A DNA stretch of 64,000 nucleotides from Mytilisepta virgata (lineage: Eukaryota; Mollusca; Bivalvia; Mytilida; Mytilidae). The position numbers and the translations under genes were made by a program. Below, in pieces: positions 26,222 through 35,700 of the stretch (positions within the stretch are counted from its first letter, which is position 1; every line of letters starts with the position of its first letter). Location of the stretch: the NCBI GenBank assembly GCA_028015205.1, contig JAPWFG010000026.1:1488001-1552000 (forward strand), read 5' to 3'. The notes under the pieces are model-generated. The model was not told where the DNA came from. It was given only the letters and a program-made list of their open reading frames with translations, and did no database searches.

Positions 26222-27686
26222 TTATTTGAAGGTCCAATAAACACTTGCACTATTACTTAGTCCTTTGCACCTGATCATTGGCTTAGCAACATACTTTCCC
26301 CAGCTAACGGTCCATAAGAAGGCTTTGTTTCCACAACCAAGGTAATACAACAGATGATTGGAAGCTGAGTAACCATAGCAACACACAAATTTTGGGCTGC
26401 CAATGACACGTATGGTATATGTAATGTTTGCGTTGTCTGCATTACCAATGGCGCCACGACTTGAGCTTTGAAAATAAAATAACAAGTATATAATTACTAC
26501 CAATTTCTTCTCCGAAGCATTAATCCATATTTTTTGTGTGTACATTTGAAATGTAACCGTGTTCATGCTGTTGTTTGTTTGTTTGTTTAGTTAGGGTTTT
26601 AAGCCGTTTTCAACACATTTGTCTATTTTGCGCCGGCCATTTTTTATTGGCGGAGGAAGCCGGAGTACCCGGAGAGAACCACCGACCTTCGGTAGGGAAA
26701 TTGGCAATCCTTGTCAATTTAGATCGGAGTCGAACACACCCCGCCACAGGTGAGGTGTTGACAGGCTAGTGATCATTAATAGTCATGACGAACTACCTAG
26801 ACCACTCGGCCACCGAGGCCCCCTCATGCTGTTGTAAAAATACCAGGATATAAATCATCGTAATAAAAAAGAAGGGATTTGGTGTGTTGCTTTACGTCAC
26901 AAAATCACTACACGTACCAGACAAAACCCAATACAATGGAACCGTACTTTTATTGCTGTTCTCCATCTCAAAGTTAAAATGATCTTGTGTGCTTCAGCTT
27001 ATAATCTTTCAAGTGCGATAACCTGACGTAGATTGTTCATTTCTACTATTGAGTTGGTGATGCTCGTGATCTATTTCACTTGAGCACATGCATGATATCA
27101 TACGTACAATACTTATTTCATGCAAATGATATTTTCATACAGTCATGTTATTCATCAATGCAAATTTAGTATATCGCGGATGTCAATATTTTGTAATCCA
27201 GTATTTACATTATATTTACTAAATATTTTTTTTTCAAAATTGTCTTTTGAATTAACAAGACTGAAAGTAATAATGCAATACATGCAAAACTATTACGTGC
27301 TAAATCATATAATTATGGCATTCATTAAAATTCAAAGACTGATGTATGTTCTGGAATAAACTTTAAAATAAGGTTCACATTGTTCAAATATAATCTTATG
27401 TTTTTCGTGCTTCTTTTCTGAATATTGTCTTCAACTTTTTTTACATGTAATACTGTATATATCTCTTTGTGATTATTGTACTTTACATTGACCATGTCGA
27501 CTCATAATGTATAATTTGCAATAAATATCATTATATTATAAATAAATTCAAAACAGGTAATTTTACCTACCGACATGTGCTTCCTAATCGGCCTCGTGGG
27601 GCGTAGCAAGACTCAACTCTACTGCGACCAAGACAGAACTTCGTAGTCAAGGCAACCAGAAATAAAACGTAAAGCGGATTCCTCAT
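26222..27686 (-). CDS. Small secreted cysteine-containing protein, family unknown
   Basis: Two coding exons are joined: 27686-27571 and 26465-26222. The first starts at ATG and encodes a signal peptide (MRNPLYVLFLVALTTKFCLG, hydrophobic core residues 5-14), then about 18 residues with two cysteines. It ends at a CG|GTAGGT donor in phase 2. The second follows a CAAAG acceptor, keeps the frame (CG+C = Arg) and runs 80 residues to TAA. The predicted protein is 119 aa. After the signal peptide there are six cysteines: ESCY, STC, the VCCY pair, LGCG and IRCK. These could form three disulfides. The mature part is polar to aromatic, with no transmembrane helix. I do not recognise the family. The intron carries a SINE. 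A possible acceptor just upstream of the ATG suggests an untranslated first exon. The call rests on the signal peptide plus phase-matched splice sites. Expression and exact 5' end are unproven. Confidence 0.65.
26571..26823 (-). mobile_element. tRNA-derived SINE in an intron
   Basis: On the minus strand it begins GGGGCCTCGGTGGCCGAGTG, containing a perfect tRNA box A (TGGCCGAGTGG, + strand 26802-26812). A box B follows (GTTCGACTC, + strand 26727-26735). The conserved tail includes GGTTCTCTCCGGGTACTCCG and it ends in a TTTG-type simple repeat (as CAAA on the minus strand). Box A resembles Ser/Leu-type tRNA. The tail resembles the central domain of broadly distributed mollusc SINEs as I remember it. 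It sits in the intron of the secreted-protein gene, in the same orientation. Confidence 0.8.
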
Positions 27687-27929
27687 TTTGGTCTAAACGG
27701 TTCTATAAAATGGAATGGAAAATCTAAATGAAATATTATAAGAAAGCTTTGCTGAAAAAATGTTTCATTGCCCCACTGAATTAAATACCAGTTCGTTTTT
27801 CCAGGCTAAAAAATGACAACTAGTCAGATATAACGAAAAGGTCCGGCTAAATATATTTAAATTTACACCCTCGTGGAAACTGTTTCTAATTTTTATTAAC
27901 TAGAGTTTGTTCTACAGCGTTTTTGTTTA

Positions 27930-28210
27930 TTAAGGTGGTACCCAACACTTTCACTAAAATTAATTTGGCTCGTTTAATTTTCATAAAATTTTGACAAAGT
28001 ATTTACTTTGACCCATTGACAAAAATTTTAAAATTTCAAAACATTTGAACCAACCAATTCATCAGAAAAATTACACTGATTGTATAGCAGTTTGACAAAC
28101 ACTAATATTGATCATTGAAAAGCTTAATATTCCCTTAACAAGACAACGTTATTAAAACGTTTAGCTGATTTAACAGAGTTATCTCCCTGTAGTGTTAGGT
28201 ACCACCTTAA
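27930..28210. mobile_element. TTAA-bounded MITE
   Basis: The left end TTAAGGTGGTACCCAACAC is mirrored by GTGTTAGGTACCACCTTAA at the right. Both borders are TTAA. It is about 280 bp with an AT-rich interior and no coding capacity. TTAA borders are the target choice of piggyBac-type transposases, so a nonautonomous relative is plausible. No transposase is present in the window. Confidence 0.85.
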
Positions 28211-28527
28211 TACGTAAAAAGAATATTGTTAACAGCCTTTTATTACATTGCATCCCAAAACATGATGTAACAGAACAACGTGGTGTGAAAAATTCACCAT
28301 ATTCCTTCATCGAGGGGATACCTGGAAAACCGAGTTCTTAGTTCTGCAATGACATATTATAACAAAGCTTTACTGAAAAAAAATATTTCCATTTCAATAC
28401 TTAATTATATCATATAAGTTCTTTTTTAAGGCTGCAAAAAATTACAACTGATATTACATATTTATTCAAATGAACTGTGAGTTAAATTGTGTATTGAATT
28501 ATTGAGGATCTCCTCTCATGCAAAGCT

Positions 28528-30005
28528 CTGTCTTTAGATGGTTATTAGTCCCCTACCGGCGAAGCTGAAGGGGGCTTTAGTTTTAATTGCACTCCGTCCG
28601 TCGTACCGACCGTCTGTCAGTCCGTCAGTCCGGCAAGTCAGTTTTCCGCACTTTTTCAGTTGTGCGTGAAGATATTGACTTGATATTTGGTGTATAGTTT
28701 TATCATGACCAATAACAGATCGCATTTAAATGTTTTTCCGTCTGATGAATTTTTGCAGAGTTATGGTCCTTGGGCTTAGAAAATTCACGCAAATAATCAG
28801 TTCTCCGCACTTTTTCGCAACCCCTTTTACCAAGTGATCTTATATATGGTGTATGAGTTTATAATGATGTTACAAATCATGTTTGAGGTTTACGGTGATT
28901 GGATAATTATTGTGAGAGTTATTGCCCTTGGAAATAGGAAATATTGCCAAAATGATAGATTTCCGGACTTTTTTCATAAACCGTTTAACTGCGTCCGTTA
29001 CAGTTATTTGTTCGATTTCGTTCAAATTTTGTAGGATTCTTAGTCACCTTTTGTTCTTGATCCTATAGCACCGCCATTTTGATTCAACAAATTTTACGGA
29101 AGTTATGGGACTTTTACTTTTTTCTGCATTTGACACTATAGGAACACTTTGTGGACGCAACTCGTCACTAGGCAAATTCTGTAGGATAGTTAGTCACCAC
29201 ATGTTCTTGATACTATTTTGATTCGACAAATTTTAAGGGAGTTATGGGACTTTTATGTGTTTGTGCATGTGACACTACAGGAACACTTTGTGGACGCACA
29301 TTTTTATTTGTATTGTAATGCAGTTTTTTTTTTACTATGTATTGACATCCATACTGTGCCACCATTTCAATACCAAACATTTTGTATACCTTTTGGGCTT
29401 CGACTTTTCTCTGCGGCGGGGGACATATGGCTACATGTAGCAATCTTGTTGGTATGTGAGTTTATAAACGACCATGAGTTTTACGCCGTTCGGTTTATCA
29501 TGGTGAGGGTTATTGCCCATGGAAATAGGAATTATTGTCAAAATAATAGTTTCCTGGACTTTATTTACAAACCCTTTTACCGAGTGATCTTATTTTTGGT
29601 ATTTCAGCTTATAATGATGAGATACAGATCAGTTTTGAGTTTCACGCTGAATGGATAATTATTGTGGGAGTTATGGTCCTTGGAAATAGGAATTATTGCC
29701 AAAATATTAGGTTTCCGGACTTTGTTAGCAAACGCCTTTACCACATAATCTTATTTTTGGTATGTGAGCTTATAATGATGAGCTACAGAGCAAGCTTATC
29801 GAGTAATTATTGTGTACTCATTGCAAACATAGTTTTGGGATTTTTAGGATTCACCCTGTCCATACGTCTTCAGCTGATTCACATACTCAAGGGGAGTTTG
29901 TGTGTTTTCTCACAGCTCAAGCCGGTAGGAGACAATGTATTGCCCAGCAATACTTTCAGAATGCTTGTTGGTTTATGGCATGTTTTCGGTGATTTCACCA
30001 CTTGA
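28528..30005 (+). repeat. Long dispersed repeat with internal repeats
   Basis: It starts near CCCCTACCGGCGAAGCTGAA, passes a CCGTCCGTCGTACCGACCGT-type stretch, and contains repeated blocks of about 160 bp (phrases GAGTTATTGCCCTTGGAAAT, ATTGCCAAAATGATAGATTT, GAGTTTATAATGATG). It ends around a CTCACAGCTCAAGCCGGTAG phrase. The same phrases occur in inverse order and orientation at 55890-56640. The open frames in it are repeat by-products with no recognised domain. Confidence 0.6.
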
Positions 30006-30009
30006 ATAT

Positions 30010-31340
30010 TATCTTCAGCATTTGGTTTCTGTTTTCCACATTTGCGGCATTGAGCGCTGGTAATAGGATATAAATTGTTGAGCTGTGATTAGGAAATGTT
30101 TATATTTTACAATATTGATATAAGATTTTGAGAAAAGTTCTTTATGATTACTTTGTAATATTGAAAAAATATCCACCTTCTATGCTTTTTATCACACTGA
30201 TTACATATTGCAAACGTGATTTCATTGTTGCAAACGGAAGTGATTGTCAACGAGCTATGTTATTCACCATATCTTTTTTACCGGTAATTTTGTGAATGAT
30301 TAATTATGAAATATTCAGTTATCTTCAGTACTCTGTTAATTCATTATTAGGTATGTGTCAGCATATTGAATTTAGAAACAAATTGGACTAATTTCACATT
30401 TAATATTTCATATATTCCGTCTGGAGCCTTTTTCACAGTAAAGTTACGTGGAAAATAGGTTCCTCTGGAACTTGTTTCAAAGAAAATTTTTCATCTGGAA
30501 CAATTTTTGTGTTAAAACCAAATGCATAGTAAAATAAAAGTAAGTTTTCAGACAATTGCCTACACTATAAAGTTTAATAGTGGAAATATTCCTTTGATAT
30601 TTATAGTTTAACCGCCCCCCTCCTTTCTACCTAAAAATTTATGATATTATGATATTTTATTGACAAATGTGTATTTTATATTTGTTTTTTATATTTAAAA
30701 TTCAGTTTCACAGAAAAAAAATATTATTTAGGTGGTAATCTGCTATATGATGTTATCATCAAGAAATTATTATAGAATGATTACTTAATTACTTACATCG
30801 ATAATGAATGAAATGTCGTAATAAGTATTTCAACAAAAACCCAGTTGCTAGCTCTGTCGCAGAACTGTTTCTGTGTTAGAAATGCTAATTGTCATATAGC
30901 GTGTTACAATACTGTTTTCTTGAAATACGAGAATATGAAAATGTTTTCTGATATTTATTTTACACAAACCCAATATTTTCTAGGAATTTGAATACATGTA
31001 ACTCCATTTTTTAATACTTATCAATTTTTATCTCAGTGAAAAACTAGTGTTACATTATTTTAACTTCTTAATACGACTTAAAATTGTGTTCAGTTCATGT
31101 AGAATTGATTCTCGTTACCGATGTATCAAACTAAATTGTTAGTCTTAAGATAAAACTTTACAATTTATTTACTCTTGAAATCCCGGTTATCTCAAATGAT
31201 GACCAGAACAACTTTCTAATAATCGTCAAAAGCATTCCCTGTTCTAAACCTTTATGACCATTGGGTTTTGGTGGTTGAAGTGCTTTCGATGCTTTGCGCC
31301 GAACTATGCATCCATCCATGCTTTTCTGTTAAAAAATGAC
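30010..31340. other. Gene-free AT-rich DNA
   Basis: No exon or element was recognised. Confidence 0.5.
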
Positions 31341-31348
31341 TTCTCTAT

Positions 31349-31560
31349 GGCAAGCCGTTTAACTACTTATTCTAACTTCAAAATATCTTATAAACTTTAT
31401 AAGATATCTCATATAGTTTATAAGATATCTTATATAGTTTATAAGATATCCCATATAATTTATAAGATATCTCATATAATTTTCTTCATAAAGTATATGA
31501 GATATCTTATAAAGTTTATTAGATATCTTGAAGTTAGAATAAATAGTAAAACGGCTTAGG
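31349..31560. mobile_element. Foldback unit built of GATATC palindromes, unit 1
   Basis: The ends are inverted: GGCAAGCCGTTTAACTACTT with ATTCTAACTTCAA at the left, and TTGAAGTTAGAATAAATAGT with AAAACGGCTTAGG at the right. The interior is a run of AAGATATCTTAT-like palindromes spaced about 20 bp apart. No coding content; the open frame across it is an artefact. Confidence 0.75.
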
Positions 31561-32223
31561 CAAGCCGTTTTACTTTTTATTCTAACTTAAAAATATCTCA
31601 TATAATATATAAGATATCTTATATAATCTTGTTTTTATAAGATATCTTATAAACATTATAAGATATCTTGTATACTTTATAAGATATCTTATAAACTTAA
31701 TAAGACATCGTATATGGGTCATTTTAAAAAAAAAGTCTCCTTGCATCCAAAATAAATTGATTTTGAAGATCAATATATACAAATTTGCGAGTGTCCGGAT
31801 TGAGAGAACCATTTTCGCACTTTATTTATCAATGATTTTTTGTATGTTTTCAAATCGACAAAAAATATTTTTTTGAAAGGATTTAATTGAATTTCAACAA
31901 GAAAGTAAAGTCTTGAAGATATTTATTTTTCCTATTCTTGACGTGTTTAATCGGTGGGATAAAATACATAATATTTTTAACCAGTTCCCAGTGATTAAAT
32001 TTCTGCATGGGAATTCCCACCGTTTTTTTACAGTTATTAGAACGACAAACTAGAGAAGTCCCGAAATGACGTTTATGTAAACAAACTACATAGAAACGAC
32101 ATTTTCTTGAGGTTTTTGTCTTATAAAAACTAGTTTATATAAGATATCTTTTATATTATATCAGATATCTTATATATTATATGAGATATCTTGAAGTTAG
32201 AATAAGTAGTAAAACGGCTTGCC
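31559..32223. mobile_element. Foldback unit of GATATC palindromes, unit 2, with insertion
   Basis: It starts GGCAAGCCGTTTTACTTTTT right where unit 1 ends, and closes with TTGAAGTTAGAATAAGTAGT plus AAAACGGCTTGCC. Both flanks carry dense AAGATATCTT palindromes. The middle (about 31725-32125) is different, non-palindromic DNA that includes the conserved module also found at 14.8 and 61.2 kb. Confidence 0.75.
31938..32121 (+). repeat. Conserved dispersed module, copy 2
   Basis: From TTGACGTGTTTAATCGGTGG through AATATTTTTAACCAGTTCCC and AGAGAAGTCCCGAAATGACG to ACATTTTCTTGAGGTTTTTG. It is colinear with 14806-14998 (inverse strand) and with the interrupted third copy near 61235-62190. Here it is embedded in the GATATC foldback unit. 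Confidence 0.7.
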
Positions 32224-32339
32224 AGTGGAAGTATGGCAATAATCAAAATTAAATATATGCTGCATATGGGAACACTAAGTCAGAAATATCGTTTCTTTAT
32301 TTTGGTTCCATATTTTTTCATATTTTCATATTTAATTTT

Positions 32340-32560
32340 ATGAGGAATAGAGATACCTGATAAGACCATGTATCTTCGTTCGCGAAGTCAGACTGATATG
32401 GCCACATAAGACCGGGTCCGTTCGGTAAACTTATGCATGATAAACAGATTAATACATGAACTATTTCATACCCCCTTGGCCAATATCAGACTTCATGCAA
32501 GCCCTCGGTCTGATATGAGAGTCTCGGGATGATACCCTGTCCGATATGGATAAGGTCAGG
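32340..32560. other. Upstream region of the C1q gene with CG-containing phrases
   Basis: It contains CGTTCGCGAAGTCAGACTGA, CCGGGTCCGTTCGG and several CTGATAT/ATATCAG phrases in both orientations. It may be another dispersed repeat or part of the promoter region. No gene in it. Confidence 0.3.
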
Positions 32561-32568
32561 AAATTATC

Positions 32569-32579
32569 TATAAATAAAT
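32569..32579 (+). promoter_or_regulatory. Possible TATA box of the C1q gene
   Basis: CTATAAATAAA lies about 145 bp upstream of the start codon and would allow a 5' untranslated region of about 115 bases. No other promoter element could be assigned. Confidence 0.3.
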
Positions 32580-32718
32580 ATTGATTAGAAATCTAAAAAA
32601 GTTCACAAATGAAGACATGTTTATTTAGTGATAACTGATATCAATACACAAGATCAACCTTGCACTATTTCACAAATTTATTACTAAAAAGACAAGGTAT
32701 GCAGATAATGATCTCAAA

Positions 32719-35700
32719 ATGATGCGAATGGTTTTTATTCTAGAAATCTTGCCGTTTATATGCGGATTTCTTCTTGATAGCCAAACTACTAAAGGACAAA
32801 GTGCAAACAGCAACCACTACTTAACTGTCGGTGAATTGTTTGCCACAAAAACAAAATTACAAGACAATATTAGTGACCTTCGTCACGATATGGATAAAAA
32901 ACTAGCGTTATTAACCTCTCAAATGCAACAGGCATTTGTTTCATTTCAGGATCAACTTAATGGTATGACCACGAGGAACGAAGAGTTAGCTAACAAATAT
33001 ATGGACCTCAGTCGAAACCATTCATTTTTACAGAGAGAATTTGATTCTTTAAAGTTGAAATACCACGAAATGTCAGCTGAAATGTCGGGTATTACACGTT
33101 TCAAAACGTTGCAACTTGAAAAAGAAATAAGTGATATGTCGCTGCTGAAAAATGTGAAGCCGCTTGTTGATTTAAGTTTAGTACAAAAACGTTTACAAAC
33201 TTTATCAACTGAAGTACATAATCTTGCTTTTAAGGAAAACGCGCGTGAGGATGATTTTAGAGCTCTTTACAATTATACCGTTTCATTAGAGAAAAGAACA
33301 ACAAATAGGTCAAAGGAACAGAAATTTGCACATTCGTCTCTGAAGCAAAGTCTCGAAAATATAAAAGTTACTCTTTTCGGAGATTTAAATTCCAAGGTCA
33401 ATGCTATAGAGACAAATTTAAATTTGACTAAAGCGGATTTGCAGAACCAAATAGACCTTGGCAACAAAAAAGGTAGGAAAACAAAAGAAGTGGGCTAAAC
33501 AGTTTTTATGCTTACCAAAACCTCCCCATCACCTATCCTGATCTATAAAATATAATAAAAACCATTACTGTGCAATAACCAACAAGGTGGCTGGTAGTTA
33601 AAAATGATTAAATTGTTATGAAGGTAATTTGGATAGTGTGGTTAAAATATTCTCGTTTTCACTGTAGAATTATCGAATGTTTTCATTGCCGCTTATCGAA
33701 TATTCCATTTTCAGGTATGCATTTTTTCCGATAAAATTTGCTTGACAATGATTGTTCTAAGTATATTAATGAAACTTCCTGTCCTTTACTAGATCCGGAC
33801 ATTTCTATCTCATTAGGAAATCTTCATATCAGCAAATATGACAAACGTGATCCCTTTTCTTCCCTATAAAATATTTTCCTTTTCTGGACAGTGATGTTAA
33901 TCTTGCTTCACCTTAGAGAGCTTGTACCGCTATGCACATGTTTGTAGAGATTTTACAGATTTTAATCAATAGAATATATCGCAATTGATTTGAACCCTTT
34001 ACTGCTATGTATTTGTTTTCAATCATCGTTTTAAAAGACTTTTACAACAGAAACTTAGTTTATTATGTTATTTCACACCCAGATTGGTTACCTTTGATAA
34101 ATTCTCTTAAACACCTTTAATTTAATCCACCTGTATATTATAAATTTTATCATTTTTCATTCAATTTCGCATTACTTTGTCTCATTGATATTTAGATACG
34201 GGACATGCAGCAAATTCGGGTCAAGATTTTACAAAGCCGGCGGAGATTTCGGGTCAGGATTATTTGACACTCTGGAGAATTCCGTCTGTCAATTTTTTTG
34301 GATATCATAGCAAATGTTTTTATTTTTGGATAATTTCGGGTATGTAATTTTATCTTTCCTGGATATTTTCGGGTCACAAATTCGACATAACGTGGATAAT
34401 TTTTTTAAATTGGTCAAGTTATCCCCCCCCCCACCCGAGATGGCAACTTGAGCTAGCTGTAAGATAACATCAACTACTCATTATTTGACATGTTTAGGTC
34501 TTGATTTTTAATTGTTTTTCTCTTAGTTTCAGGCAATTTAACAGTCTGTCGACCCGTGTTGGAAATATTGATAATCTCACTAGTGAGTTTTTGGTTCTCG
34601 GGATATGATTGGTCTTCAAAAAATGTCCTTAGTTACATATAAAACAAACGCGGTCCCGTCGTCTGCTTTGTAATAAACGGGGTTTTGAAATCAAACAAAA
34701 AATCCGACTTGTGAGGGAACAGATAGGATTCGTTATAAAGGGTCATATTTGAACCAAATTTGTTCTTCTTCTTGTTCCTTTACGTCCGCTGTTGTGACAT
34801 CTGTTGTGTTATACAACTTCAGCTAGGAAAAACAGTTTCGGTGTATACGACAAATGACATATATGGAAATAATCTACCGTGTTTAACAGTGACTGCTAAA
34901 TACTTGCAAAGTGTACGATAGTTTTCCATACAAAATTAATGAATACATACTTGTGACCATAGTGACTGTTGAAGTTGGAAGAATATGATGACGTTGACCA
35001 GTTTTTAAAGCGTTTTAAAAAATAGAGAAATAGCGTCTTACATTATGACTCGTGGAATATCGGATTTATCCAATCTCGATAGTTAAATTACGAAATTTTA
35101 AACACTCGCCAAGGCTCGTGCTTAAAATTCCGTAATTTAACTATCTTGATTGGAGAATTCCGATAATCCACTCGTAGCAGTGTAAGACGCTATATGTATT
35201 TCGTTGCAATTGCCATAATGATTGAGTTGATTTTTGTTTACTGTTGTTTTTTGAATATTCATCATGGACTAGACAACAATGTCTTCAATTACAGTTAAAA
35301 CTTTTCGTTTTGCGGTGTCAAGACAAAAGTACTGCACTAAGGCTCTGCTTTCCATGATATTTAATTAAGGAAAATAGTTGAGCATAGTTCTGATTTCTGA
35401 CAAAATTATCTAATGAATTTCATCTATTTCAGTTGCCATGACAGCTTGTATAGGAGGAGATTATGGAAAAAAGACCGCTGGTCACACATTCAAATTTGAT
35501 GATATAATTACAAATGTTGGTATCACTGATACATCAGACTTCTTGACAAATGGCCATTTTACTCTCGAAGAGGAGGGACTGTATCTATTTTCAGCTTGTT
35601 GATTTAAGTTTAGTACAAAAACGTTTACAAACTTTATCAACTGAAGTACATAATCTTGCTTTTAAGGAAAACGCGCGTGAGGATGATTTTAGAGCTCTTT

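Noticed and set aside
26571..26823. A functional tRNA gene from the perfect A and B boxes
   Set aside because: The sequence between and after the boxes cannot fold as a tRNA with an acceptor stem, and the tail is SINE-like.
31254..31812. Open frames rich in YKISHI or RYLIK repeats on both strands
   Set aside because: They are translations of the GATATC palindrome array.
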